This document shows, piece after piece, positions 1-11,664 of a stretch of DNA of 64,000 nt. The DNA comes from Cephalopachus bancanus. Lineage: Eukaryota; Chordata; Mammalia; Primates; Tarsiidae. The stretch spans positions 1,922,001-1,986,000 of the forward strand of contig JAPVLO010000115.1 in NCBI GenBank assembly GCA_027257055.1. Direction: 5' to 3'. Positions within the stretch are counted from its first letter, which is position 1. The number at the start of each line of letters is the position of its first letter. The translations under genes were made by a program, and so were the position numbers. A model generated the notes under the pieces. It was not told the DNA's origin. It did no database searches and saw nothing but the letters and a program-made list of their open reading frames with translations.

Positions 1-940
1 CACTGGAGAATCAGATAATTAACAGATCTCCAGGGACTGGTGAGATAGACAGGTGCATGGGGAATTCTAACTCAGGCAGTGATGCCGATATGACCCATTT
101 GTTTGGTGATGTCACCCTGTTCCTCTCACAGAACTCACAGAGCCCACTGACGCAATGTCTGCCCAAAATACAGACAAACACGACCAGAGGCAGGCTTGGA
201 AATGAAGACAAAGACAAGAAGCTTCATTTTACCCGGTTTTCCCCACAAGCTCCATCTGTCCTCACCACATGGTATTCTTCCTCCCAACACCCACGTACAG
301 CCTTATCCCTCTCTGAAAACTCACTCGTAGTGATAACATATCGACTGCAGACTTCTATGTTATAACAAAAATAATTTCCCTGGAATGGATAACCTCTCAG
401 ATCCATTTCACCCCTGAGATGCCACATTTCTCTGGTTATAAGACATTATCTGTGTTTACAGGAAAACTGTGTTTCTTCCCTCGTTTATCTGTTTTGTGGA
501 AACCAAACTCTACATTATCTTTGCTAGTTTTTTTTTCTTTTTTAAAAATAAAAATTGAGGTGTCAGTGTTCACCTTGATAAACTGCAAGAAAAAAAAAGA
601 AAAAAGGAAAAGAAGAGAAAAGAAAAAAAAAATCTTCTCCCATTCCCTTTCCTGTCTTTCCTCTATTGAGATCTCCTATATCAATGATGTAGAAAGAACA
701 CCTGCTGAACTATGCTCTGGTCTGTGAAAAAATAAGAACAACTGATCTCTTCTCATTGAAAATTAGGTAAATATAATGATACATGTAATGCCTTTTGGGA
801 GGTGCACATTTTGTCATATGTGACTTTCTTATTTTCCAATTAGTCATTTGCTACAGAGGATGCAGATTTATTTGTTTTTAATTTATTAATTAACAATATA
901 TTAATTTATGCCAGTGTTGCCTTTTCAAAATGAGTTACTT
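1..940. other. Intergenic sequence, no recognised gene or repeat
   Basis: I recognise no gene or repeat family here. The short open frames (about 100 codons at most) have no recognisable domain and no supporting splice or promoter context. The only compositional feature is an uninterrupted purine run at 587-632 made of A with scattered G. Confidence 0.6.
587..632 (+). repeat. 46-nt uninterrupted purine (A-rich) tract
   Basis: All bases from 587 to 632 are A or G. No SINE body precedes it, so it is not an obvious Alu tail; it may be an expanded A-rich low-complexity run. Confidence 0.8.
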
Positions 941-941
941 G

Positions 942-1140
942 TTCACTCAACAAATATTTATTGAGTGCTTGCTGTGTGCCAAGCACAGTGTTAGGTCTTG
1001 GGGAGTCACCATGTATAACACAGAGTCCTTTCCTTCTGGAAGCCAGTTAAGAAAGAGAATTTGAATGAACAATTATGATAAAGATGAGGGAAGTGGAAGT
1101 ACAAGGTGCTATGAGAACACACAGTAGGGAAAGAATTTTA
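942..1140 (-). mobile_element. L2 LINE 3' end fragment, antisense
   Basis: It begins with CAACAAATATTTATTGAG followed by GTGCCAAGCACAGTGTTAGG and a 'CACAGAGTCCTTTCCTTCTGGAAG' type segment. This is the reverse complement of the well-known L2 3' end (…GTGCCTGGCACATAGTAGGCGCTCAATAAATATTTGTTGAATG). It is diverged, as expected for a mammalian-wide relic. Confidence 0.75.
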
Positions 1141-1149
1141 TAACCTAAT

Positions 1150-2162
1150 TAGGATCTAATTCTGTAAATGTGTGTGTGCGCACACACTCCTGAGAAGGGG
1201 TTGGAGAGTGATGGGGAGGTGCTTCCTTAGTTTTGTCTACTTTGACCATGAGTTACTCAGGAGGTGTGTATTCAGTTCAGCTCTCAAAAATAGCACAGTG
1301 CTCAGTGGGGTCATCAACTTGATATTGTCTGGAAAGAGTAGAATTGTTTGAAAATAATGGAGAATAAGAATTTATTGAAAATGACCACACTCTGTGAATC
1401 AGTTAGATTTAGCTTCGATTGCAATGGGCTAAAAAAACAAAAACAAAAGTGAAATTTAAAAAATGGTGGGAGGTGGGGGCCAATACTGTCAGTTTGAACA
1501 AAATAGAATTTTCATCCTCATGTAAAAGAATACAAGGGTGGGAAGTGGGAAGTGGGAGGGATGGCATGGCACTCCATTGCACCAGAGGCCAAGGCTCTTC
1601 TTGTCTTATCTTGTCTTGTCTTGTCCTGCTCATGGCCCCAAATGCTTGAGGTCCAGCCATCTTAATCACTTCTGGCAGCAGAAGGAGGAAGAAAAAAATG
1701 GACTGAAGCCCCATCCCTTTAGGAACACTTCAGTTTGAACTTCTGCTCTCATCCCATTGGCTGAAACATAGTGACATGCCGTACGAACAGCAAAGGAAGC
1801 TGGGAAATGAAGCCTTTACACTAACAGAGCCTGTGAACAGTTAAAATGTGGGGATTTTACTGCTAAGGAGGAAGAGAACAGAGACTGGTAAATAAACAGC
1901 ATTCTCTGTCACATTTTCTACTATGGACTTTACAGAATTTTACTGCATGGAGCTAACTACAACAAATTACAAAGATTGTTTATACCTCTACTATTGTTCC
2001 TTCACATTCATGGATTCATTATTACCCTTCACCTGGGTAGCTGAGAGATTAAGTCTTCTGGATTCTTTTCTGTTTGACCAACATTGGGGGGTTTTTTGCC
2101 CACAATTGGACATCTAATTCTCACTCAGGACTCTCATTACTGAGCTCAGAAAATATTATATT
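1150..2162. other. Unassigned intergenic sequence
   Basis: No gene or repeat recognised, apart from an imperfect TCTTG pentanucleotide run at about 1595-1627. Overlapping 60-100 codon open frames on both strands at 1409-1738 look like chance frames. Confidence 0.55.
1595..1627 (+). repeat. Short imperfect (TCTTG)n microsatellite
   Basis: Consecutive CTTGT/TCTTG units with one TCTTA variant are visible. The run is about 33 bp, six units. Confidence 0.7.
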
Positions 2163-2438
2163 AGAAATATTCCTAGCCGGGCTCGGTGGCCCAGCCTGTA
2201 ATCCCACGCCTTTGGGAGGCTGAGGTGAGTGGATTGCCTGAGTCCGCGGGTTCGAGACCTGCCTGGGCAGGAGAGACCTCATCTCTACAATAAATCAAAA
2301 AATCAGCCAGGCGTTGCCTGTGATTCCGGCTACTCGGAAGGCTGAGGCGGAATGATCGCCGGAGCACTGCACTCCAGTCTGGGCGACGGAGTGAGACTCC
2401 AACTCAAAAAAAAAAAAAGAAAAAAAAGAAATATTCCT
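2163..2438 (+). mobile_element. Alu SINE with 12-bp target-site duplication
   Basis: The Alu body is at about 2175-2426 and reads AGCCGGGCTCGGTGGC…GGGAGGCTGAGG…GAGTGAGACTCCAACTC followed by an A-rich tail. The direct repeat AGAAATATTCCT flanks it at 2163-2174 and 2427-2438. The left arm and linker (CAATAAATCAAAAAATCAGC) belong to the strepsirrhine-like Alu group seen repeatedly in this window. An internal stretch of the right arm is shortened relative to the element at 63024. The minus-strand 64-codon open frame across it is Alu sequence, not a gene. Confidence 0.93.
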
Positions 2439-2609
2439 TTAAAAAAACTATAAAGCAATGTATGCTTATTGTAGCAATTTTGAAACATTTAAAAAAATAT
2501 GAAGAATAAAATATCTCAACCATAATCTCACGAGAAATTATGAGAGATTTTTTAGAGGTATATTTTTTCATTCTATTAAAATAACTTTTTGAAAATGGTG
2601 AGAAACTGT

Positions 2610-2638
2610 GGGGAGGGGGAAGGGGTGGGGAGGTGGGA
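2610..2638 (+). other. Predicted G-quadruplex motif
   Basis: G runs of 4, 5, 4 and 4 are separated by loops of only one or two bases (A, AA, T), followed by a further GG and GGG. This satisfies the standard G3+ N1-7 pattern with very short loops. A G8 run follows at about 2669. Folding is inference. Confidence 0.7.
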
Positions 2639-2867
2639 TTGACAGTAGTCAATATCTGCCTGGGGAAGGGGGGGGCACACTTCATCAATAAAGGTAACTG
2701 CACGGTGAATATTTGTATACCTAGCCTGGAATTCTACCCCACAATTTTAAATAAAAATTAAAAGAGAGAGAGAAAAGAAAGAAAATTTTGTGGTGGTCCT
2801 CTTTCACTTAATGCTTAATGAATAAAAAAATAAAATAACTTTTTATAAACATTATAAAGATAATACA

Positions 2868-3128
2868 GGCCAGGCCTGACTGCTCAAGCCTGTAATCCTA
2901 GCACTTTGGGAGACTGAGGCGAGGGGATTGACTGAGCCCACTGGTTCGAGAATAGCCTGGGCAACTTGGTGAGACCTTGTCTCTACAATTAAAAAAAAAA
3001 AAAAAAAAAATTAGCTGAGCATGTAGTTCCGGATATTCGGAAGGCCGAGGCAGAAGGTCGAGGCTGCTGCAGTGGCTGTGAGCATTCTGCTGCACTCCAG
3101 CCTGGGAGGTGGAGTGAGGCTCCAACTG

Positions 3129-3158
<30 letters not shown>
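2868..3158 (+). mobile_element. Alu SINE (older type)
   Basis: The element starts GGCCAGGCCTGACTGCTCAAGCC, continues GTAATCCTAGCACTTTGGGAG, has a poly(A) linker with ATTAGCTGAGC, and ends GGTGGAGTGAGGCTCCAACTG plus a long A tail. It belongs to the CAATT-polyA linker group, not the CAATAAATC group. I cannot find a convincing target duplication; a TA dinucleotide run directly follows the tail. Confidence 0.9.

Positions 3159-3189
<31 letters not shown>
3158..3189 (+). repeat. (TA)n microsatellite
   Basis: An alternating TA run of about 30 bp abuts the A-tail of the preceding Alu, the usual birthplace of such repeats. Confidence 0.9.
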
Positions 3190-3192
<3 letters not shown>

Positions 3193-3275
3193 TACCATTT
3201 AGGTAAAAAATTCAAGTGATACATAAGTATACAGAGCAAAACATGAAAGTCTCTCTGTAGCATCCTTCACTTTGA

Positions 3276-3420
3276 TTCATTCATTTATCCAGTCATTCAA
3301 AAATATTGAGTTTTAATTATACCACTAAACCCTGCAGTTATAGCAGTAATTAAGACAGACACATATTTGTCCTTATGGAGTTAACATTCTGGAGGGGCAC
3401 ACAGACAACAGATGAGAGAG
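3276..3420 (-). mobile_element. L2 LINE 3' end fragment, antisense
   Basis: CATTCATTTATCCAGTCATTC, then AAATATTGAG, then CTTATGGAGTTAACATTCTGGAG and ACAGACAACAGATGAGAGAG follow the order of the reverse-complemented L2 3' terminus. Confidence 0.7.
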
Positions 3421-3439
3421 AAGAATGGTAGGACAGAGG

Positions 3440-3915
3440 GGGCTCCCTCAGATATGGGTGGTGGTGATGCCTTTGCAAGTCACAAAAAGCCTAAGCACTA
3501 GATCCAAACATCCAGGGGCACAATTTGACTCAGTTATTCCAATGACATCAATCCATAACTGGATTTTCACACTAGTTGTTGGCTTAGATGCCAGTATTGG
3601 TACCATTCTTAGGTGAGCTCCATTGTCACAGACCTGATAAATCATCCAGCAGCTCCTGAGACTGCAACTTTTCTCATTCCCGGTCATTACTTCGCCAACA
3701 CTACCAATCATAGTCCTGGGATTAAATTGCATTGGGCTGCTTAGGCTAACTTGGTTCATTCTCAAACCAATTGTTACAGCCAGGGAGACAGAATACACTG
3801 ATTAATTCAAGGCACTTCAGTCCCACTCCAGAAACTGGACATGGACCAAAACATAGTAAGGAAAATTGTGGTCCAGCTAAGAAGAGGAGAAGGGGTGGGA
3901 GTGTATGGGTGACTA
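3440..3915. other. Unassigned sequence with a 116-codon minus-strand open frame
   Basis: An open frame runs from 3798 down to 3448 on the minus strand. I recognise no domain, the frame has no visible promoter or splice context, and base composition is ordinary. The part around 3730-3860 (AACCAATTGTTACAGCCAGGGAGACAGAATAC) resembles a common mammalian interspersed repeat that I cannot name. I do not call a gene here. Confidence 0.4.
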
Positions 3916-4231
3916 ACGATCACCATTTTTTTGGAGGGGGGTTTGAGTTGGAGTCTCACTCTGTCGCCCAGACTGGAGTGCAGTGGCCGCTCCCGGCCAC
4001 CGCAGCCTCGACCTGTTGGGCTCCGGCGGTCCTTCTGCCTCAGCCTTCCAAGTAGCTGGAATTACAGGCATGCGCTACCACGCCCGGCTGATTTTTTGAT
4101 TTATTGTAGAGATGCGGTCTCACTGCCCAGGCAGGTCTCGAACCTGCGGGCTCAGGCAATCCACTCACCTCAGCCTCCCAAAGGCACGGGATTACAGGCT
4201 GAGCCACTGAGCCTGGCTACGATCACCATTT
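3916..4231 (-). mobile_element. Alu SINE, antisense, with 13-bp target-site duplication
   Basis: The Alu body at 3929-4218 reads on the plus strand as GAGTTGGAGTCTCACTCTGTCG…GGGATTACAGGCTGAGCCACTGAGCC. The direct repeat ACGATCACCATTT flanks it at 3916-3928 and 4219-4231. The perfect duplication and the CAATAAATC-type linker mark it as one of the younger insertions. Open frames across it are antisense Alu. Confidence 0.95.
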
Positions 4232-4429
4232 GTATAACTTGGCACTTCCCAGATGAAAAGGAGACAGGAGACAGCCTTGTGAAGGGTTAGAGGAGATTGT
4301 TTCAAAATGCAAAAAGATTTTGAGCTGAGAGAGGTTGGTAAGTTCAAAAGGATAAGGAGGTCAGAATTGCTCAGTGAAAGGGAAAGAGGAGAGCTATTGT
4401 GATGGTCAGTTTTCCAGTCATGTCTCTGC

Positions 4430-5830
4430 AAAACAAATATTTTTTATTTTCTCTACATATAATGGAAATCACGTTCTATGGATGTTTTCTGACTGGCCTT
4501 TCTCACTGACTAAGAAAATTGCCTTGGAAACAATTTTGTGTCAATACATATAGATTTACCGTATTCTTTCTAATGACTATAGTTTATGTGTACCAACAGT
4601 TTATTGAACTATTCCTCTAATGATGAACATTTTTTTTTCATGTTTTTTATATGCATCTTGGAGAAAATGTGTCTTTCATTAGAATAAGCTCTGAGATACA
4701 GAATTCTGGATTAAGGCATGTGCACATTTTAAGTGTTAATACTGCCAAGCTACCCTTTCAATGGCTTTGCAATGAATACTCCAAACAAGAGTATATGAGA
4801 GTGTCTGTTCCCTTAACAACACTGAATATGATCAATATGTTTAATTATTTCCAATCTAATGGATAAGAAATGTGAGCTAATTGTTGATTTAATTTTCATT
4901 TCCCTGATTACTAGTCAAGTTGAACAACTTTTCACATGTTTATAGTCGCTTGGCATTTCTTTTTATGTTAATGGCCTATCTCTATTCTTTCTCAATTTCT
5001 CATTTTTTGGCATTTATAGGAGCTTTTTATATATTCTGAATATTAATCCTGCTCATAATTTGTGTCCTAAGCAGTTTCCTTTAGTCTGTTGCTTATTTTT
5101 TCCCAAATTGTATTATTAAAAATTTCAAATACTCAGCAATTTAAAAGAATGATGCTTATTTTGAAAACTTCTCTTGTAATGTCTTTTGTATACAGAGTTT
5201 AAATTTATTTTACACATCTTTGATTTCTAAAAAAAATTTTTTTTAAACTTCTGACATTTTGTATCCTACCTAGAAACACCTAACTTACTCCAAGGTAATA
5301 AAAATATACTTGTTTATTTTCATCGAATATTATTATAGGCTTGAACAGTGTTCTTTAGTCCATCTTAGTTTTATTTTGGTGCTGAGAACAGAGGGTTGGG
5401 GCATGTATACTTTATTAAATCAATGATATTGGGGGGAAAATAGACCATTCTTTATCTGTCCATATGAAATTTCATCTTTTCTTTAAGCTAAATTTCTGTA
5501 TCTACCTGGAACCATTTCTGTATCCTCTGTCTTATTCTAATGTTCTATTTATTAACTTCTTTACCAATACCACACTGTTTTAATTACTTCACCTTCATTG
5601 CATATTTGAATATATGTTAGGTCAAGTGCAATCATCACTGTTCTCTGTCTACAGTTCTTTATTTTTCTTTAAAAAAAAATCACTCTGCCTTATAAACTTT
5701 ATAATTAATCTGACAGTTTCCAGGAGATAACCTGTAAGGATTTTGATTTAGAATTCACTGAAACTTTTAGATGAAGTCAGGAAGTATTGGTATCTTAACA
5801 TGAGTTATTTCCATCCAGGGATACTGTGCA
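4430..5830 (-). mobile_element. Old L1 (L1M-type) fragment, antisense
   Basis: Two stretches match the antisense of the L1 3' region. One is 4550-5000: the 'ACCAACAGTTTATTGAAC' area, CATTTCCCTGATTACTAG, CACATGTTTATAG and GGCATTTCTTTTTATG. The other is the antisense of the ORF2 C-terminal area at about 5480-5800: ACCAATACCACACTGTTTTAATTAC and GTATTGGTATCTTAACATG. It is heavily diverged, with no open frame left. Confidence 0.65.
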
Positions 5831-6230
5831 TCTTCGTTCTTTATCCTTGAGAGGGAAGCACCTCTGGCTCTGTAAAGGGTCTATGCTGGTCTCCACTCTT
5901 CAGTGATTGTGTCATCCTGAGGGCTCAGGGTTCTTGTACTCTCTGCAGCGAAGGAAGGGGAACATCTCATGATCAGATAGAATCATCACCAGTGCACAGG
6001 AGACTCGGCACAAGGCCTGCTTTATGCCAGGCACATTGTTGATGGTAAGGAATTACAGCTTTGAAATCATAAGGGCATCTTCTGTTGGTAATATGTGGAA
6101 CTGCAGAATCCATCTCCAGCATCAAGTGGAGACTCTGGTCTTAGGTGAAGACAAGAAGGTGCAGCTCTTTTCCAAGAACAGCCCTCTTCCCACATGCTGC
6201 AGGTCCTGGCTTCCCTCTCCAAAGCCACCC
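5830..6230. other. Unassigned intergenic sequence
   Basis: No gene or repeat recognised. Short frames only. Confidence 0.5.
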
Positions 6231-6770
6231 CCCACCACCTACAAGGCCTGGCTCCAACACTTCTCTCACTTCTACTCTCTTCTTCTTTTCTTGATGTTTC
6301 TATACATAAAGATTAAGTGTCACTCGTTATAAAAACCAAGAGCTTTATTGATGTCTGCTTCTCCTCCCGGGTACCACCCATTTTCTTTCCATTCCTCAAA
6401 GAACAATCTCTGCTCATGACTTCCACGTCCTCAGCTGCCATTCCCCCTCTGTGCTCTCAAAGCTCTTCTTTCTCCAGAAGGGCTTTCTTTCTGCTCCTTC
6501 CAGCTTGGTGTTACCAAGAAGGCTAATTTCAGACATATTTTTCCTTTGCAACTTTCTACATCCCCTTAGACAAACTTGTGTATTCCCATTGCCTCAATTC
6601 CCAGAGCAATAACTATAAGCTCATGACTTCCAAATCTAAATATCCAGCTCAAAACTTTCCTCAGAGCTCCTGGCTTCTTATTTCCGACTGCCTACTGGAC
6701 ATTGTTATCTGGATGTTCCCAGGCACTTCAAACTCATCTCATCTGATGAGTTGTCGGAGTGAGGAAGACT
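6230..6770 (+). mobile_element. L2 LINE internal fragment
   Basis: The series CTACAAGGCCTGGCTCC, CATGACTTCCAAATCTA, CCAGCTCAAAACTTTCCTC, GAGCTCCTGGCTTC, CGACTGCCTACTGGACATTG, CTGGATGTTCC, AGGCACTTCAAACTC follows the order of the L2 ORF2/3' region. It is diverged and without an intact frame. Confidence 0.65.
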
Positions 6771-7930
6771 GCAGTCATTTCTGGCCAGACCCTATACATG
6801 TTAGTTTGTATAACAACAGCTCATAGAAAAAAAAGGAAAAAAATCACCATTCACCCCCTGGGATGTAGACTGGAGAAAGCTACCCCGTTAGTCTGAGCCT
6901 TGGTGTCATGACAGTCTCTGTGCAGTCTGTGAGATATATTCAAGACAGCAAGGGATGCTGGAGTCACTGCAATTGGACCTCTCCATGCCCAGTACTTTGT
7001 GAGGGTCTCTGCTGCTTCACAGGGTCAAAATAAAAAGTATTACCATTTAACTTAACTTGATAATAAAAATCTTGCATTTTCCCTATTTGCTAACTTGCTC
7101 TTGTTCTAATTCCTTTGGACATTTATTTATTTAATTATTTTTGAAGAAGTGGTATGGAGAAACTTGTAAGCACTTGCCCTCTTCCATAATCTCTTCTCTG
7201 GTCTCTAAGATGTCTATCTGATTTCTTTCATCATCCTATTCTCTTTTTAGATCTTATACACTGTTCTGCTTTAGGATGTGTGTATCACAGTCTCCCCTTG
7301 CCCATATCAACCTAGTGCTGTAACATAATTTTTTTGGTATGTATATGTAAATATATATGAGCCACAAAGTCTTATATACATAAAAGACTTTTCAAATATA
7401 TATTTAATATGTTTAATCTTCTGAAGAGTATAGATAATATAACTAAGAAACGAGGCTTTTACAATTTTTCTCACACGAGGCAGTGCTAACTACTTGAATA
7501 ATTTCAGTGATGAAAATCATAACTACTCACCTACATGAGAAACAGGGACAGGAAACAGAGCAAGAGGGACACGAATGCTGGCCTCTTGATATATAGTCCC
7601 ACCTAGATTCTTCAAGTGGTTGGACTGACTAAATGTAAGAGTTGATTCAAACAAAGACTCCAGATAAAAGGTCGATTCAGTTTAAACAGATGAACAATGA
7701 GTTGGAGTGATTTCCAGACCACCCCAATTGTATTTCAAGTAGTGAGTAATAAATTTCATAAACCAAGGTAACAAATCTGACATCATAGATGAAGACATGA
7801 CTTTAGATTGAAGCCCCCAACATTGGGTGGGAGTCAGATCCTGCACAGACATTGTCCCGAAGCAGCCTTTGGCCCCAGATGATTACCTGGTGAGCCCACC
7901 ACAATGAGAAACTTTAGATGAGGTACAGGA
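6770..7930. other. Unassigned, AT-rich intergenic sequence
   Basis: No gene or repeat recognised. The part from about 7320 to 7460 is particularly AT-rich. Short frames only. Confidence 0.5.
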
Positions 7931-8165
7931 GCAAGGACCCTGGTTTGGACCACCTGGGTTCAAACTCTAGCTTCATGCTTTATCAACTGAGTAACTTTGA
8001 GCAAATTACTTAAATTCTCAAGGTCTCAGTTTCCTCATCTGCAAAATGAACTATTAAGTTACATCTATCTTACAGAGGTTTTGTGAGGATTAAGTAACAT
8101 ATCATGTGTAGAATGCTTAGAGCAGTACCTTATTCACAACAAGAACTTAGTGGTTATTATTCCAC
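7930..8165 (+). mobile_element. MIR SINE
   Basis: The tRNA-SINE order is clear: CCTGGGTTCAAACTCTAGC, then GAGTAACTTTGAGCAAATTAC, then CTCAGTTTCCTCATCTGCAA, then GTGAGGATTAAGTAAC, then GAATGCTTAGAGCAGTACC. This is a nearly full-length MIR, ancient by divergence. Confidence 0.92.
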
Positions 8166-8220
8166 AGTTGTTAGCTATTCTTCTTCCATGACTGTCACTC
8201 CTGGACAGGTCACAAGACTT

Positions 8221-8411
8221 GCCCTGTGAATTTTTTTTTACTTTACTTTTTTATAAAGATAAGAGGTACAAATCAGGATTAGGTACATAAGTGGCCTGCA
8301 TGCAGGTGAATTTGGGCTTCCAGCTGGTCCTAAGTTCCCTTAGTTTAGGATCAGATACCCTTAGTGATGTTATGTACTCCCACCCCCACCGCCCCATGCC
8401 TTATGAATTTT
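8221..8411 (-). mobile_element. Short 5'-truncated L1 3' end with target-site duplication, antisense
   Basis: A T-rich tail (8229-8258, the antisense poly(A)) is followed by GATAAGAGGTACAAATCAGG and about 140 bp of L1 3' UTR in antisense. The same 3' UTR segment occurs at 35740-35870. The flanks are near-identical 14-mers, GCCCTGTGAATTTT (8221-8234) and GCCTTATGAATTTT (8398-8411), with two differences, so the body is about 163 bp. Known L1 biology makes this a severely truncated insertion. Confidence 0.75.
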
Positions 8412-9394
8412 GCTCCATAATAAATAGTGCTAGTGTTTGGCTCCCAGAATGCAATGATGTGAGACTGACTTCCTGTGCCTGGCTTTTCTGTCAGGGGTGA
8501 ACTGTGATCCAGGCAGGAGTTGGGATCCTGTTAAATGTTCCTGCACAGTAAACACTGCAAGCGGCCCACTTACAGACCACAGGTGGTGATTGGTTTAGAG
8601 TACATGGAGAACTGCTTAAGCCAGAAACAAATGGAGATTTTCTGCAGATGAGTTCTGCAAGCAACACCTTCACATCGGCCTCTCAGGTGTCAGGGGGCCT
8701 GGAGATGAGAGAGGATGAATGCTGCACAATTTTCCAAGGCAGTGGGAGCCTTAGTTCAGTTGAATTAGAAAATGGTTGATTATAGGACTGCCAGAATCTT
8801 TTACAGACTGGCTGTCCCAGCAAGGGCGTGACTGCTCTCAAAGTCTCCTGGTCTAGTTTCCATTACAATAATGCAGTTGCTATTTCTACGCTCTCTCAGG
8901 CTGAAGTCCTGCAAAATTTTCTCATCCTCTAATTACTCTTTCCATTTGATCCTCTAATATAGCAGGAAAGTTACCACTGTGCTACTGGAATTGGAAAAGT
9001 GAGGCAGAATCCCTTGGTTGTAGCCGTCTCTCCTGGGTTCAACATAAGACTCTGAGCTACAAAGTTAGATGGGTGCTCTGCAATTTGAGGATGTTAGCTT
9101 GACTTGACAGGTCATGGTGAGGCATGTAGAACCTGCCTAATGACCACTGGAATCCAAGTTTTTGTTTGCTTTGTGTTACCCCCAGTTTTGCTCACGCTAC
9201 TTCTCTGCCTCAAAAGTCTTTCCCTTACCTTCTTTCTGTGTTTTATCTCATTTGCCCCTTGGTTCCTTTCCCAAATGACATCTGAGGAATAATGAGGCTT
9301 GTTAACTTTTTGGGTGGCTTACACTAAACACCATGAGGATGAAACCTGGGGTGGTAGTAGGGATAGTGGGGTGAGAGAAGGATTTTTGTCTACT
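8412..9394. other. Unassigned intergenic sequence
   Basis: No gene or repeat recognised. Short frames only. Confidence 0.5.
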
Positions 9395-9495
9395 TTTATT
9401 CACTGATACATCCTGTTGTAGTCTGGCACTTAGAACAGAGCCTGGTGCAATGCACGCAATCAATACATACTTCTGAATTATGAATGAAGGAATAG
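9395..9495 (+). mobile_element. L2 LINE 3' end fragment
   Basis: TCTGGCACTTAGAACAGAGCC, TGGTGCAATGC, AATCAATACATACTTC and GAATGAAGGAA give the L2 3' end order in sense orientation. Confidence 0.7.
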
Positions 9496-9499
9496 GTGA

Positions 9500-9700
9500 G
9501 TGATGCTAAGTACTTGACACAGATTATCTCATTCAATCCTGCAAGAATCATACAAGGTACTATTATCACCTGCATTTGGTAAATAAGGAAACTGAGGCTT
9601 AGCGAAACTAGGCTACCCGCAATCATACAGCCAGCAAGTGTTGTCAACAGTCCTCAAATCAAAGCTGTCTGGTTCCAGACCCCGTGCTCTGAGCCAGCCT
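9500..9700 (-). mobile_element. MIR SINE, antisense
   Basis: AATAAGGAAACTGAGGCTTAG, AATCATACAGCCAGCAAG and GTCTGGTTCCAGACCCCGTG are the reverse complement of the MIR core and tRNA-related head. It lies directly next to the L2 fragment. Confidence 0.88.
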
Positions 9701-10312
9701 AGCCTTATGGCCACACAGCCATGCTCCCAACCACTGGGCTACACTGCATTTGTGTTCTACACTGTACCTGTGCTGATCTGGAGCATAGGACTTATCAGGC
9801 TGAACTTCAACTGACCTTTTGTGTAACTTGAATCACAGTGACATGTGCTCCGCCAGCTCTTCTGGCAGTATATGGTCCCTTCTACCTGTCCCTCGGTTGA
9901 CGCCATAAGTTGGTCTCAAAGGACACTCTACTTTTTCCTGTGTTGTCTACTTCCTCATGAGAGAGGGACCTGCTCTTACCATCACTGCCTGCAGTAGAAC
10001 ATGGACCAGACTCTAACTTGGACATTTTACTAAAGTGTCAAGAATGATGAGAAAGAAGCATAATATAGAGGCATAGCATTCAATTGCTGGACAGGCAGCT
10101 TCTTCCTAGGGGATTCTCAGCCCACTCTCTCTGTTATTTGTTACTGAGTGGTTTCCTTGTGGCAGGGAAAACCCATCCCCTTACCTCTATGTCAGAACTC
10201 CCTCACGCCCCAGAATCAGGTCCAGATGGACCCTGGGAGAGGGAAACATTTTTTGCCCTACTGTAAGCTAGATGCTACCTTCCAAATCATGTATTGCCCA
10301 GGATGATGGGCA
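9700..10312. other. Unassigned intergenic sequence
   Basis: No gene or repeat recognised. Confidence 0.5.
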
Positions 10313-10637
<325 letters not shown>

Positions 10638-10879
10638 GCATGTGTTTTCAATCCCTCCAGGAAGAATCTCATCACCAGTCTGACTCTAAGGACCCAAGCT
10701 GAAAATCATACAAGAGATCAGCATTGATACATCCCAGATTTTGAGTTACCAGTCTCAAGAAGAACCTGAGATATCCATCCTCCAGGTGGGGCACAGACAT
10801 TCCAGTTCAGCAGGGCCACCTGGCCTAGGCCAACTCCTTTTTAGCCTCCTCTAAGCCTCAATACCTCGTTGTCCATGAT

Positions 10880-10985
10880 AAGTCTCTCATAGTGGCAGCA
10901 AGTTTCTTGAGAGCTGTGAGTTATTCACCCATTTCTCCTGTGCCTAGCCCAGTACGTGGCACACAGTACTCTGCAGATGCTGGTT
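10880..10985 (+). mobile_element. L2 LINE 3' end fragment
   Basis: TTCTTGAGAGCTGTGAG, CTGTGCCTAGCCCAGTACG and TGGCACACAGTACTCTGC follow the sense L2 3' end. Confidence 0.65.
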
Positions 10986-10999
10986 GTGGCCAACTGAAT

Positions 11000-11660
11000 G
11001 CCCATTGTCTCTATTCTGCTCTGATATGGTCTCATCTCTGAGCCCTGAAAAAACATTAGCTTTCTGCAGCAGAACATCTGTAGATTCAGCATCCTGGAGC
11101 CAGAAGAATCAATCTGAGCATTTCAAGCCCTAGAGAGAAAAGCCTTTTTTCATGTTACCCTGGGGGTAGGCGCCAGGCATGCCCTGGGATTCTGGACACG
11201 AGGCATAGGACAAGATGCAGAAAAGACAGGATTGTAGAGCTCAGTTTTAGTGTTCTTTTCCTGGTCTGTGTTGACAAGGCAAATAGTAGCTCTCAGACAG
11301 TATTATCTGACGATGTGACAGAGGCAGATGCAGGTAAATAGACATGCTCAGCCTGAAACTCTGACTTCTCTACCAGTTAGTTCGTTCAGGGCTATCTGGG
11401 ACCTGCTCTGATTTATGCAAAGGGAAGAGGCCAGTGTGGTCAGCAGCCCAGAACTGTGTGTGAATTCTTTAATCTATTTGGCATACTTAGCAAAAAAAAT
11501 TACACTAGCAAAAAAATTACAGGGAGAATGGGAAAGGAGTTTGCCTTTGGCAGGAAAATGGTTTGTTAGAACATTAATTACAGCAATATAGGCAACGTGA
11601 GAATCTTCTAGATGCATTTTATTTATATGACCCTTTGTTGACTCAAGAGCCGTTAGAAGG
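11000..11660. other. Unassigned intergenic sequence
   Basis: No gene or repeat recognised. Confidence 0.5.
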
Positions 11661-11664
11661 TGCC

